NCBI GenBank assembly: GCA_030753015.1 | Contig: JASMDC010000010.1 | Coordinates: forward strand, 1 to 64,000 | DNA length: 64,000 nt | Reading direction: 5' to 3' | From: Candidatus Undinarchaeales archaeon | GTDB taxonomy: Archaea; SpSt-1190; JASMDC01 | Part shown: positions 17,334-25,621 of the stretch, in pieces | Position numbering within the stretch: the stretch's first letter is position 1 | Layout of the letters: every line of letters begins with the position of its first letter | The notes under the pieces: generated by a model | The model's database searches: none | Seen by the model: only the letters and a program-made list of their open reading frames with translations | What the model was told of the DNA's origin: nothing | Program-made: the position numbers and the translations under genes

Positions 17334-17341
17334 TTAATAAA
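17334..17341 (-). promoter_or_regulatory. TATA box of the COG2150-type gene
   Basis: TTTATTAA on the minus strand, 24 bases upstream of the ATG at 17310. Confidence 0.6.
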
Positions 17342-17365
17342 TCTAGGTACGAATAGGCCAGTATA

Positions 17366-17374
17366 GTTTAAAGT
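17366..17374 (+). promoter_or_regulatory. TATA-like box of the 54-residue gene
   Basis: GTTTAAAGT lies 22-30 bases before the ATG at 17396, the spacing seen at the leaderless genes around it. Confidence 0.45.
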
Positions 17375-17395
17375 ATTCCTCAATTTTTCACCGGT

Positions 17396-17560
17396 ATGTA
17401 TCCTCAAGACGTGGGCGCCGAGCGCAAGACGGTGGCGACCACGCTCAAGAAGTACGGGGCGGACACAGCGTCCCACCTCTTTTCGGACATGCTCGCAAGC
17501 TCCTATCCGACGTCAGGCTCACTGGAGGTCATGATCTCGACCCTCTCTCAGCACGTATGA
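17396..17560 (+). CDS. Small hypothetical protein (54 aa)
   Basis: A 54-residue frame beginning MYPQDVGAERKT and ending ISTLSQHV. No family is recognised. Support comes from context: a TATA-like box at the right distance, no overlap with other genes, and a strong hairpin downstream at 17606-17630. It looks soluble and helical. Confidence 0.5.
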   Translation: MYPQDVGAERKTVATTLKKYGADTASHLFSDMLASSYPTSGSLEVMISTLSQHV

Positions 17561-17605
17561 GCCGGGCCCGGGGAACGGGGGGATTGCGGGACACGGTACG
17601 GGAAC

Positions 17606-17630
17606 GGGGGAGGGCTGGAACCCCTCCCCC
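17606..17630. terminator. GC-rich hairpin between convergent genes
   Basis: GGGGGAGGG (17606-17614) and CCCTCCCCC (17622-17630) form a perfect 9-bp stem with a 7-base loop. It lies between the 54-residue gene and the end of the molybdenum operon. Confidence 0.6.
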
Positions 17631-17641
17631 ACTATCCCCGC

Positions 17642-18256
17642 TCACTCCGAGCGGGCGAGCCCCTCGGCCCTCTCCAGGTCCTTGGGGTAGTCGACATCGA
17701 CCAGCGTGCTCTGCGGAAGCTCCACCTCGAGGAGGTCATCGACATGGCGGCCCGTAAGGTCCCGCATTGACTCCTTTTCGCCCAGCTCTATGACCTCGTC
17801 CAGTAGGGAGCCGTCCACCAGTAGCGGGTGTCCCCGTCTGCCTTCATGGACCGGGACCGCGAGGAGCGCATCGCTCTTGTACCATGCCGCCACCAGCGTG
17901 TCGATGCAGGCAGCGTCGATGAGGGGCACGTCACCCAGCACCATGAGCACGGCGCCCGGCTCGGGGATGTGCGTGAGCACGTGACGCACCCCCCGCTGGA
18001 AGGTTGAGAGCATCCCCCGTTCCCAGTCCTCGTTGACCACCCAGTCCACCTCCTCGTCACGGACGAGCGGAATCAGCTGGTCGGGGCGGCAGCCCAGCAC
18101 CACCACCGTGCCGTCGATGGATGAGCTTGTGCAGGCACCGACCACCCGGCGGATGATGGGGATGCCGTCCAGGGGGGCCAACAGCTTGTTGCAGCCCATC
18201 CTGGTGGATGCTCCGGCTGCGAGCACCACTGCCCAGACGATGCCCGTCCGTCCCAC
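17642..18256 (-). CDS. mocA: Molybdenum cofactor cytidylyl/nucleotidyltransferase (MocA/MobA-like)
   Basis: A 204-residue NTP-transferase. The N-terminal signature VLAAGASTRMGCNKLLAPLDG binds the nucleotide, and LGDVPLID near residue 100 is the metal-binding aspartate motif. MocA transfers CMP to molybdopterin to make the MCD form used by xanthine-dehydrogenase-type enzymes in bacteria. It is the last gene of the operon, 9 bases after the large molybdenum subunit, which supports that role. Without biochemical data the choice between CTP and GTP is inference. Confidence 0.85.
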   Translation of the reverse strand: MGRTGIVWAVVLAAGASTRMGCNKLLAPLDGIPIIRRVVGACTSSSIDGTVVVLGCRPDQLIPLVRDEEVDWVVNEDWERGMLSTFQRGVRHVLTHIPEPGAVLMVLGDVPLIDAACIDTLVAAWYKSDALLAVPVHEGRRGHPLLVDGSLLDEVIELGEKESMRDLTGRHVDDLLEVELPQSTLVDVDYPKDLERAEGLARSE

Positions 18257-18265
18257 GATCGTCGC

Positions 18266-20533
18266 CTACCGGCCCTTGATGGCCCGGACGATGCGCTCCT
18301 GGGTCACGGGCAGGTCGTTCACCCTGGCACCGATGGCGTGGGCGATGGCGTTCGTCACCGCCGCCGGTGCGGCCATGAGCGAGGGTTCGCCGATGCCCTT
18401 GGCGCCGTGAGGCCCCTTGGAGTAGGGGTGCTCCACGATGATCGGGGTGATGGCCGGCGCGTCCTTGGTTGTCGGTATGAGGTAGTCGTTGAGACCGGGG
18501 TTGAGGATGACGCCGTTCTCGGACACCAGATCCTCCATCATGGCGTACCCCATGCCCTGGACCGCACCGCCCTCGATCTGACCCTCGACGGCCATGGGAT
18601 TGATTGCCCGGCCCACGTCGTGGGCGGCCACGATGGACAGGACGGTGACCTCGCCGGTCTCCATATCCACCTCGACCTCGACGATATCGGTGGCCCACGA
18701 GTACGTCACGTAGACATCTCCCAGGCCGGTCTCCTCGTCCCAGGTGGTGGCAGGCGTCCGGAAGAAGCCCGAGGCGGCCAGGTGCACCAGCTCCAGCCAG
18801 CACTGCAGGGACAACGCGTCGAAGGCCATGCCCTCGCCGCCGCTTTTCGGCGTGACCTGTCCCTCGGCGAACTCGACCTCATCGCATCCCAGCTTCTGGC
18901 AGGCGAGCTTGGCCATACGTTCCCTGATCTGGCGGCAGCCGTCCATGACGGCCCGGCCCGACATCATGGTGGAGCGGGATGCCACCGTCGGTCCGGAGTC
19001 GGGGACCAGAGCGGTGTCCACCTCGATCACGGTGATCCGGTCGACGTCGATGCCCAACTCTTCGGCGGCGAACTGCGCCATCACTGTCTTGTGGCCCTGG
19101 CCCATGTCGGTCGTACCGACCGCTACCAGCACCGATCCGTCGGCGTGGACCTGGACCAGCGCGCCCGATTTATCGAGCACCTTGCCAGTAGCGCCGAGGC
19201 CGACGCCGTAGTAGATTGTGGCGCATCCGATACCGCGCCGCTTGTGGACGTCCAGGGGCTGCGCGTCGTACTCGCGCCGCTTCGCCTCCCATTCGCTTGC
19301 CAGGGTGGCCTCGTCGATGCACTCGGCGAAACCGCACGACTCCTCGATGAGGTGGTCGGTCATGGTGCGCTTGCCCAGGCCGAGCGCGTTCTTCCTGCGC
19401 AGCTCGAGCGGGTCCATGCCCAGCCTGTCCGCGACGGCGTCCATGTGGGTCTCGCCAGCGAAGATGATCTGGGGCGAGCCGAACCCGCGGAACGCGCCGC
19501 AGGGCACCCGGTTGGTGAGCACGCCGTAGCTGTCGACCTTGACGTTGGGCACGTCGTAGGCACCGATGGCATGAGCGTTCCCGCGGAAAAGCACGACACC
19601 GGTGAGAGTGACGTACGCCCCTGCGTCGAGGATGTACTCGACCTCCTGGGCCACGATGGTGCCGTCCTTCATCACACCGGTCCTGAACCGCGACACGGAC
19701 GGGTGGCGCTTGGAGGTGACCGCGAGGTCCTCCTCCCGGGTGTAGATGAGCTTGACGGGGCGGCCGGTGGCCACCGCTGCGAACCCGGCGAACCCGGAGA
19801 GCAGCGAGGGGTAGTCCTCCTTCCCGCCGAACCCACCGCCGGTGACGGTCTGGATGATCCTGACCTTCGCTAGCGGGAGCCCGAGGCCCTGGGCCACGCC
19901 GGTCTGCACGTAGAACGGGCACTGGCACGTTGTGTACACGGTCACCGAGCCGTCGGCGTTGGGGACCACGGTGGCACCCTGGGGCTCGATGTAAGCGTGC
20001 TCCTGGTAGTTGGTGGAATACTCGCCCTCCACGATGATGTCGGCCGTTCCCATGGCCTTTGCAGCGTCGCCTTTAACGACGCGGAAGTGCGAGATTATGT
20101 TGTTACGCTCCTCCTGCACCTGGTGCGCGTCGTCGTTCATGGCCTCGATTGGGTGGAACACGCCGGGCAGGTCCTCGTACTCGACGATGATGAGGCTTAC
20201 CGCCTTCTCGGCGATGGCCCTGGTCCGGGCGGCCACCACAGCGATGGCCTCGCCATGGTAGCGGACGATGCCGTCAGCGAGGAACGGCTGGTCGTCCTCG
20301 ACCACGTGACAGGCGTTCTTGCCGGGGATGTCGTTGGCGGTGATGACCACCTCGACGCCATCGAGCGTGCGTGCCTTCGAGACGTCGAGACGCAGGATGC
20401 GGGCGGAGGCCCGGGTACTACGCAGCACCTTGGCATGGAGCATGCCGGGGAACGACACGTCGTCGGCGAACCGGGCCTTCCCGGTGACCTTCTCCATGGC
20501 GTCTATCCGCGGGATGGGACGTCCGACCACCAT
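18266..20533 (-). CDS. Xanthine-dehydrogenase-family molybdopterin-binding subunit
   Basis: A 755-residue large subunit of the xanthine oxidase superfamily, starting at MVVGRPIPRI and overlapping the iron-sulfur gene by one base (TGATG). Motifs are TGGGFGGKE at about 231-239, PCGAFRGFGSPQ at 344-355, GTTDMGQG at 473-480, and GAKGIGEPSL at 710-719 containing the probable catalytic Glu716. The CO-dehydrogenase AYRCSFR loop is absent, which argues against CO oxidation. Likely substrates are purines, aldehydes or other N-heterocycles. A much longer upstream frame exists but overlaps the other subunit and is not coding. Confidence 0.92.
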   Translation of the reverse strand: MVVGRPIPRIDAMEKVTGKARFADDVSFPGMLHAKVLRSTRASARILRLDVSKARTLDGVEVVITANDIPGKNACHVVEDDQPFLADGIVRYHGEAIAVVAARTRAIAEKAVSLIIVEYEDLPGVFHPIEAMNDDAHQVQEERNNIISHFRVVKGDAAKAMGTADIIVEGEYSTNYQEHAYIEPQGATVVPNADGSVTVYTTCQCPFYVQTGVAQGLGLPLAKVRIIQTVTGGGFGGKEDYPSLLSGFAGFAAVATGRPVKLIYTREEDLAVTSKRHPSVSRFRTGVMKDGTIVAQEVEYILDAGAYVTLTGVVLFRGNAHAIGAYDVPNVKVDSYGVLTNRVPCGAFRGFGSPQIIFAGETHMDAVADRLGMDPLELRRKNALGLGKRTMTDHLIEESCGFAECIDEATLASEWEAKRREYDAQPLDVHKRRGIGCATIYYGVGLGATGKVLDKSGALVQVHADGSVLVAVGTTDMGQGHKTVMAQFAAEELGIDVDRITVIEVDTALVPDSGPTVASRSTMMSGRAVMDGCRQIRERMAKLACQKLGCDEVEFAEGQVTPKSGGEGMAFDALSLQCWLELVHLAASGFFRTPATTWDEETGLGDVYVTYSWATDIVEVEVDMETGEVTVLSIVAAHDVGRAINPMAVEGQIEGGAVQGMGYAMMEDLVSENGVILNPGLNDYLIPTTKDAPAITPIIVEHPYSKGPHGAKGIGEPSLMAAPAAVTNAIAHAIGARVNDLPVTQERIVRAIKGR

Positions 20534-21006
20534 CAGCGACCACCTCCCTTCTTGAGGCGCTTGGCTGCCTCGAGCACCGCCTCGACGATCTTGACGTAGC
20601 CGGTGCACCTGCAGAGGTTGCCCGAGAGCGCCTCGCGAACGTCCTTCTCGGAGGGGTCGGGATTGCACCTGAGCAGCGCCAGCGACGAGAGGATCACGCC
20701 GGGCGTGCAGAAGCCGCACTGGACGGCCCCAACGTCGATGAAGGCCTGCTGGATCGGGTGGAGCCGCTCGTCGCCGGCCACGCCCTCGATGGTGGTGACC
20801 TCGCGAGCGCGGGCCTGGTGAGCGAAGATGAGGCAGGAGCACACAGGCTCGCCGTCGAGGAGCACAGTGCAGGCACCGCACTCGCCGCTGGAGCAGCCCT
20901 CCTTGACGCCGGTGTACCCCAGCCCGCGGAGCATGTCCAGGAGCCGGGTCTCTCCGGGCGGGTCGACGAGGTGGTCACGGCCGTTGACGGTGAACGTGAA
21001 CGCCAT
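20533..21006 (-). CDS. 2Fe-2S subunit of the molybdenum hydroxylase
   Basis: A 157-residue iron-sulfur subunit. The plant-type cluster ligands are Cys38, 43, 46 and 58 (GCSSGECGACTVLL region), and the second cluster ligands are Cys97, 100, 132 and 134 (QCGFCTPG and LCRCTGY). It passes electrons between the molybdenum and flavin subunits. TGATG overlaps at both ends indicate translational coupling with the flanking subunit genes. Confidence 0.93.
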   Translation of the reverse strand: MAFTFTVNGRDHLVDPPGETRLLDMLRGLGYTGVKEGCSSGECGACTVLLDGEPVCSCLIFAHQARAREVTTIEGVAGDERLHPIQQAFIDVGAVQCGFCTPGVILSSLALLRCNPDPSEKDVREALSGNLCRCTGYVKIVEAVLEAAKRLKKGGGR

Positions 21007-21911
21007 CAGACCTCACCTCCCTGGGCGGCGATGGCCTTTCTGAGGATGTCGCGGATGAGGGCGGCAACCATGGTGCGCCGGTACTCGTCGGAGCCGCGGA
21101 CGTCACAGATGGGGCACGCGTCCTGCTGGATGCGCTCCTCGGCGCTGGAGATGAGGTCAATGGCGGATGCGGCGTCGTGAGCGCACGCGCGCAGGTCGGC
21201 GCCCTCAAGTGCCTCCTCGGTGGCAGCAGCGCGGACCGGTGTGGGAGCGACGGAGCCCATGGCGACACGGGCGGAAACGACCAGACCGTCCATCACCGCG
21301 AGCCCCGCGGCCACGGACGTCACCGAGCAGCACAATGCCTTGCGGCGGCCCAGCTTACGAGCCTCCTGGACGAACCCGGGCGGCGGGACAGGGACGATGA
21401 CCTCTGCCAGCAGCTCGTCGGGACGGATGGCCGTCTTCCGGTTCCCGATGAAGTACTCGTCGAGGGACATCTCACGCTCTCCAGTCTTGGAGAGGAGCTT
21501 GACGCGTGCTTCGAGCACCATCAGCGGCGGTGCCGTGTCGGCGGCAGGCGTGGCGTATGCGATGTTGCCGGCCAGTGTGCCCCGGTTGCGGATGAGGGGC
21601 GATGCCATCTCGGCGATGATGTCGGTGAGGATGGGGCAGTGGTCCTGCAGCTCCTTGGAGTTCAGTACGTCCGTCAGCCGGGCGGTCGCCCCGATTCGGA
21701 AGACGTCGCCGTCCCGCTTGACGTACCGCAGGCTGTCCACGGCCGTAAGGTCGATGAGCGTGGTGGCGGTGACGGTGCCCTTCTGCATGAGGAGATAGAG
21801 GTCGGTGCCGCCGGCGACGCAGCGGGCGTCCGCTCCCTTGTCGGTGAGCACCTCGAGCACGTCGTTGATCGTTGAGCAGTCTGCGAACGTGATGCCTTCC
21901 ATGGGTCCCAA
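21006..21911 (-). CDS. FAD-binding subunit of the molybdenum hydroxylase
   Basis: A 301-residue medium subunit. CVAGGTDLYLLMQKG near residue 31 and RNRGTLAGNIAYATPAADT near 112 are the two FAD-binding signatures. The C-terminal domain resembles the CO-dehydrogenase flavoprotein C-terminal domain. It is the first gene of the operon FAD, FeS, Mo, mocA. An ATG three codons in (21902) is an alternative start; a TATA box is at 21935-21942. Confidence 0.92.
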   Translation of the reverse strand: MGPMEGITFADCSTINDVLEVLTDKGADARCVAGGTDLYLLMQKGTVTATTLIDLTAVDSLRYVKRDGDVFRIGATARLTDVLNSKELQDHCPILTDIIAEMASPLIRNRGTLAGNIAYATPAADTAPPLMVLEARVKLLSKTGEREMSLDEYFIGNRKTAIRPDELLAEVIVPVPPPGFVQEARKLGRRKALCCSVTSVAAGLAVMDGLVVSARVAMGSVAPTPVRAAATEEALEGADLRACAHDAASAIDLISSAEERIQQDACPICDVRGSDEYRRTMVAALIRDILRKAIAAQGGEV

Positions 21912-21934
21912 GAGAAGCGCGAACCGGTCAAAAC

Positions 21935-21942
21935 AATTTATA
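21935..21942 (-). promoter_or_regulatory. TATA box of the molybdenum hydroxylase operon
   Basis: TATAAATT on the minus strand, 24 bases before the ATG at 21911. Confidence 0.6.
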
Positions 21943-21962
21943 CCTTTCCAGCCGGCCGCGGT

Positions 21963-22457
21963 TCAATCGTCAGCGGCCAGCAGGGTCGCCAGTTCGACGG
22001 CCTCCTTCGGTGTCTTTGCGGCCAGGACGTAGTCGTCCCGCCGGTCGTCGATGCGCTCACCACCCATGCGCTCGGCCCACCCACCCGAGGTGATCAGGGC
22101 CACGATGCGCTTGCCGTAAGCCCAGGCAAGGCCTATCTCAGAGAGTGTGCCGCACCCGCCGCCTACGGCGATGACGGCATCCCCGGAGAGCGCTACGCAG
22201 GCGTTCCGGGCGAACCCGATGCCCGTGCGCACCTTCACGTCGAGGAAGGCGTTTGCGTCGCTGTCGTCCTCGCCGGGGAGGATGCCAACGACCAGTCCAT
22301 CGGCCTCCTTGGCTCCCTGGGCAGCTGCGGCCATGACGCCACCTCGGCCGCCGCACACCAGAATGTGCCCCTGCCTGGCGATCTCCTTCCCCAACTGGCG
22401 GGCCAGGCGCAGGGCCCGTTCGTCGGCGTCCTCGCCACCGATCACCGCGATCTGCAT
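21963..22457 (-). CDS. TIGR00725-type LOG/Rossmann nucleotide-binding protein
   Basis: A 164-residue protein with IAVIGG at the N-terminus, LVCGGRGGVMAAAAQGA near residue 35, and VGGGCGTLSEIGLAWAYGK near 105. These are the glycine-rich and GGxGTxxE motifs of the lysine-decarboxylase-like/LOG fold, some members of which are nucleotide phosphoribohydrolases. The TIGR00725 branch is uncharacterised. It starts one base after the stop of the upstream phosphoesterase gene, so it belongs to an operon with it and purB. Confidence 0.85.
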   Translation of the reverse strand: MQIAVIGGEDADERALRLARQLGKEIARQGHILVCGGRGGVMAAAAQGAKEADGLVVGILPGEDDSDANAFLDVKVRTGIGFARNACVALSGDAVIAVGGGCGTLSEIGLAWAYGKRIVALITSGGWAERMGGERIDDRRDDYVLAAKTPKEAVELATLLAADD

Positions 22458-22458
22458 C

Positions 22459-23085
22459 CTACCACCCTCCGGTCCGTCCGAGCGAGACCGACGAAACCAT
22501 GCCCTTTCGCCCGAGCTTGATGAGGGCGTACCTGCCGTCCTGAGCAGGGCCGGGGTTGACGACCACCGTGTCCCCGAGCTGGAACCGTCCCGGCGACTCG
22601 TGAACGTGGCCGCACACGACAAGGGTCGGAGAGAGCTGCGAGATGGCGCGGTGCACCTCGTCAGAGCCGATGTCCTGGCCGTTGGGGAGCAGGGCGGCGC
22701 CCGTACCGCTCGGGGGAGCGTGGGTCACGAGCACCAGAGGCCCGTCCCTATCGCTGGCAGCCTGGAGGATGGTCCCCAGGTCGGGATGCCCCCCGCCAGT
22801 ACCGGCGAATGTGATCCCCTTCACCGCGACCGACCTCCCGTTGATGCCCCATGCGCTCCCGTCGAGGGCCCGGATGACGTCCCCGAGGTCGCAGTTGCCC
22901 GGGACAGCGAGGACCTGCTTGTCGCCCAGTGCGGCCATGGCCTCCTCCAGCTCGGAGACAGGGCCGAAGTTTGTGATGTCGCCGGCGAATAGCACCAGGT
23001 CGATCTTGTCCAGTGACACGGCCTCGAGGATGTTGCGGAGACCGAGCATGTAGCCGTGGAGGTCAGCGATAGCGAGCAGTCTCAC
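22459..23085 (-). CDS. Calcineurin-like metallophosphoesterase
   Basis: A 208-residue enzyme with all five blocks of the family: DLHG (Asp8, His10), FAGDITN (Asp39), PGNCD, VTHAPP and CGHVHESPG. It belongs to the small-archaeal YfcE/MJ0936-like group that hydrolyses phosphodiesters with two metal ions. Its ATG overlaps the stop of purB by four bases (ATGA), so the two are coupled. The true substrate is unknown. Confidence 0.88.
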   Translation of the reverse strand: MRLLAIADLHGYMLGLRNILEAVSLDKIDLVLFAGDITNFGPVSELEEAMAALGDKQVLAVPGNCDLGDVIRALDGSAWGINGRSVAVKGITFAGTGGGHPDLGTILQAASDRDGPLVLVTHAPPSGTGAALLPNGQDIGSDEVHRAISQLSPTLVVCGHVHESPGRFQLGDTVVVNPGPAQDGRYALIKLGRKGMVSSVSLGRTGGW

Positions 23086-24413
23086 AGGTCCTCACCCAGG
23101 ACCTCAAGCACGCGGTCCACCTGTTCGCTTGCGGTGCCGATGTACGACTCTGGCCTGAGAGCGGCCTTCACCTCGTCCTTGCTGATGGCGCCGCTGGCCC
23201 GTTCCACAACAGCGTCGGTGAAGTCGCCCTTGTCCTTAGCCGCCAGGCGCACCAGCTCGTGCGCACCCTGCCGGTCCATGCCCTTGTCGACGAGGGCGGT
23301 CATCACCGCCTCCGCCATGTTGCGTCCACCGGTAAGTGCGAGGTTACGCTTCACGGCCGTCTTGTCGATGGTGAGACCGGCGAGCACTCCGGTCGTAAGG
23401 TCGAGGATGTAGTCAAGGAGCACGCAGCACTCCGGGATGATTACCCGCTCCGGAGACGAATTGGTGAGGTCGCGCTCGTCCCAGAGGGGGACGTTCTCCA
23501 GCGACGAGCAACCCAGCGCCCGCACCACACGGGCCAGACCGCACACCCTCTCTGCGTGGATGGGGTTGCGCTTCTGCGGCATGGCGGAGCTCCCCACCTG
23601 CCTCTCGCCCGTGGGCTCGGCCACCTCGCCGATCTCGGTGCGCTGGAGCGTCCTGATCGCGACACACATCTTGTCCAGTGTGGCCGCTACCTGGGAACAG
23701 AGGAGAAAGAATTCGGCGTACCGGTCCCGCTGGACCACTTGAGTGGACACAAGCACCGGTTCCAGCCCCAACCGCTCCATCATGAGCTCCTGGATGCGCC
23801 GGGCATCGGGTCCCAGGGCGGCCTGTGTGCCCACGGCACCGGTCATCTGGCCAACGAGCAACCGCTTCCGGCACTGCTCGAGGCGCTCCCGGTGACGGCG
23901 GACCTCGCAGGCCCACACGGCGAAACGCAGACCGTAAGTAGTGGGGACGGCGTGCTGACCGTGGGTGCGGCCCACGCACACCAGGTCCCGGTTCCGCCGG
24001 GCCCGCTCGAGGAGCACGCTCTCCAGTCGTGCCAGGTCGTCGCCGATGATGTCGCACGCCTCCGTCAGCTGGAGGGCCGTGGCCGTGTCGAGGATGTCGC
24101 TCGAGGTCGCTCCCAGGTGCACCCACCGGCCGGCGTCGCCCGCCGCATCGGACAGGGCACGAACAAGGGCCACGACGTCGTGTCGCGTCTCGCGCTCGAT
24201 CTCCTCGACGCGCTTTACGGTGACCTTCCCAGCAGCGATGGCGATCGCGTCAGCGTCCTTCCTCGGGATGGTACCCACCTCGGCATGCGCACGGACGAGC
24301 GCCACCTCTACGTCGAGCAGCGCCCGGAGGCGTCGGTCCGGGGTGAACACGGTCCGCATGTGCTCGCGTCCGTACCGGAAATCGATGGGATGAACGGGCG
24401 GGAGGTCGGCCAT
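23082..24413 (-). CDS. purB: Adenylosuccinate lyase
   Basis: A 443-residue fumarase-superfamily lyase for purine synthesis; it cleaves SAICAR and adenylosuccinate, releasing fumarate. The signature SSAMPQKRNPIHAE is present, as are LGATSSDILDTATALQL near residue 90 and GRTHGQHAVPTTYG. The start MADLPPVHPIDFRYG at 24413 fits the family N-terminus, and a TATA box lies 23 bases upstream. The longer frame into the divergent promoter region is not coding. First gene of a three-gene operon. Confidence 0.93.
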   Translation of the reverse strand: MADLPPVHPIDFRYGREHMRTVFTPDRRLRALLDVEVALVRAHAEVGTIPRKDADAIAIAAGKVTVKRVEEIERETRHDVVALVRALSDAAGDAGRWVHLGATSSDILDTATALQLTEACDIIGDDLARLESVLLERARRNRDLVCVGRTHGQHAVPTTYGLRFAVWACEVRRHRERLEQCRKRLLVGQMTGAVGTQAALGPDARRIQELMMERLGLEPVLVSTQVVQRDRYAEFFLLCSQVAATLDKMCVAIRTLQRTEIGEVAEPTGERQVGSSAMPQKRNPIHAERVCGLARVVRALGCSSLENVPLWDERDLTNSSPERVIIPECCVLLDYILDLTTGVLAGLTIDKTAVKRNLALTGGRNMAEAVMTALVDKGMDRQGAHELVRLAAKDKGDFTDAVVERASGAISKDEVKAALRPESYIGTASEQVDRVLEVLGEDL

Positions 24414-24435
24414 ACCAAGGACCACCCGTAGAATG

Positions 24436-24443
24436 CATAAAAA
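24436..24443 (-). promoter_or_regulatory. TATA box of the purB operon
   Basis: TTTTTATG on the minus strand, 23 bases before the ATG at 24413. Confidence 0.55.
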
Positions 24444-24479
24444 GGTTATGGTGAGGCAGGGGCGTCCACCTTCCGAACC

Positions 24480-24490
24480 ATATATATAAT
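24480..24490 (+). promoter_or_regulatory. Strong TATA box of the lipoprotein gene
   Basis: ATATATATAAT lies 24-34 bases upstream of the ATG at 24514 and is one of the best TATA matches in the window. Confidence 0.65.
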
Positions 24491-24513
24491 TTGGACAGCA
24501 TGACCTGTGCACA

Positions 24514-24885
24514 ATGATACGTGCAGAACGTGCACTTGCATCCTCGCTCATACTCATCCTCGCGCTCGCTGCCATCGCCGGATGTACCGGGGGAAGAGAT
24601 GACGATAAGACCAAGAAGGTCGGGGTCGGGATCATCGCGGGCAACGTGACCGACAGTGCCGGGGAACCGCTCCCGGGTGCGGCCGTCACATTCGCCTCGT
24701 CCACCGGCTCCAACGACACAATGTTCTCGAACGTCAAGGGCTGGTTCCAGTTCGACGTCTCATTGAAGGATGGGCCCTTCACGGGAACGGTCACCATGCC
24801 CGACTACAAGACATGGCAGAAGTCCGATATAGTTGTCGAGAAAGACGAGATGACGATCCTCGAGGTAGTCCTGGTGCCTGAGTAG
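24514..24885 (+). CDS. Secreted lipoprotein with carboxypeptidase-regulatory-like domain
   Basis: A 123-residue protein. The N-terminal hydrophobic stretch ends in the lipobox AIAGC, giving a lipid-anchored Cys23. An acidic/basic linker follows, then a single beta-sandwich of the CarboxypepD_reg type (GNVTDSAGEPLPGAAVTF, the usual G.V.d..G.PL.GA.V pattern). Such domains are surface-exposed and may bind proteins or glycans. It is monocistronic with its own strong promoter. Confidence 0.8.
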   Translation: MIRAERALASSLILILALAAIAGCTGGRDDDKTKKVGVGIIAGNVTDSAGEPLPGAAVTFASSTGSNDTMFSNVKGWFQFDVSLKDGPFTGTVTMPDYKTWQKSDIVVEKDEMTILEVVLVPE

Positions 24886-24910
24886 GACCGGTCCATCAGA
24901 CAGGTGGTCG

Positions 24911-25489
24911 TTACCCGACCTCAAGCGTCCTGATAGCTTCCTCCACGGTGAGGTCGTGCTGCCAGACGGCAGTGAGCAGGCCTTGGAGGGGCATGTCCGT
25001 GGCTTTAATCCGAGACTTCGCTAGGCGCTTCAGAGGCGTCCGATCCTGTGTTTCTCGTTGTCCGGGTTCTGCGCTGTAGTACACTGCTGCCCTTCTCGCA
25101 CCCTGTCGGTGGAGTTTATCCTGTTCGACCAGCGATGTGAGGTGGTGGTGGATATGACTGCTGCCGAGGAGATCGGTGAGCTCGCCCGCAGTAAGCCCTG
25201 TCTCGCTTGCGTCGACCAGGGCGGTGATGGTGGCAAAGAGGTCGCGCCACCGGGAGAAGCGCGCGCCGTTGTGCTCCCAGAGGCCGTTCTCGTCGAACTC
25301 GGCGTCGTCGAGGTGAGCGAGGACAGTGCCGTTGCGGTTGTAGCTGCGAAGGTACCCTGTCCCTGCGAGCTTGCGGAAGACGGTGACCTTTGCGCAGTGG
25401 AAGCGTGCGGCGAGCTCGGTAGCTGTGAGGGCTGTGTTGGCGTGGAGGCAGTTGATGACATCTCCTTTGGTGATGCGCTCACGTCTCAT
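24911..25489 (-). CDS. Orphan HTH regulator related to the mobile-element HTH protein
   Basis: A 192-residue protein with two helix-turn-helix-like regions: one near the N-terminus (ATELAARFHCAKVTVFRKL) and one in the middle (TAGELTDLLGSSHIHHHLTSLV) followed by a basic wing (LHRQGARRAAVYYS). The second region, including the HHHL motif, matches the frame upstream of the transposase at 61701-63482. The N-terminus, C-terminus and upstream DNA match the decayed copy at 61336-61659. No transposase accompanies it here, so it may be a retained or domesticated element regulator. The start is leaderless behind a TATA box flanked by inverted repeats. Confidence 0.75.
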   Translation of the reverse strand: MRRERITKGDVINCLHANTALTATELAARFHCAKVTVFRKLAGTGYLRSYNRNGTVLAHLDDAEFDENGLWEHNGARFSRWRDLFATITALVDASETGLTAGELTDLLGSSHIHHHLTSLVEQDKLHRQGARRAAVYYSAEPGQRETQDRTPLKRLAKSRIKATDMPLQGLLTAVWQHDLTVEEAIRTLEVG

Positions 25490-25490
25490 A

Positions 25491-25547
25491 ATGATATAGT
25501 ATGCAGTTATAGTTTAAATACTTTTTGTTAACTATATACTATATCAT
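25491..25547. promoter_or_regulatory. TATA box flanked by imperfect 18-bp inverted repeats
   Basis: ATGATATAGTATGCAGTT (25491-25508) and AACTATATACTATATCAT (25530-25547) are inverted copies matching at 16 of 18 positions, 12 of them in a row. The minus-strand TATA box at about 25514-25522 lies between them. It looks like an autoregulatory operator. Confidence 0.6.
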
Positions 25548-25621
25548 TTATTGAACTCCTTAACGATCAACACGGAAAAACCGATCACGTTCCGAATGGT
25601 GGAAGGGATGCCAGGAACCGA

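Noticed and set aside
18338..19873. A 511-codon open frame on the plus strand opposite the molybdenum subunit
   Set aside because: It is fully antisense to a strongly conserved gene, has no recognisable motifs, and such long shadows are expected in GC-rich DNA.
18266..20533. Interpretation of the molybdenum enzyme as an aerobic CO dehydrogenase
   Set aside because: The large subunit lacks the AYRCSFR active-site loop of CoxL and has GAFRGFG, typical of other xanthine-dehydrogenase-family enzymes.
23259..24431. A 390-codon plus-strand frame opposite purB
   Set aside because: Antisense to an intact, motif-complete adenylosuccinate lyase.
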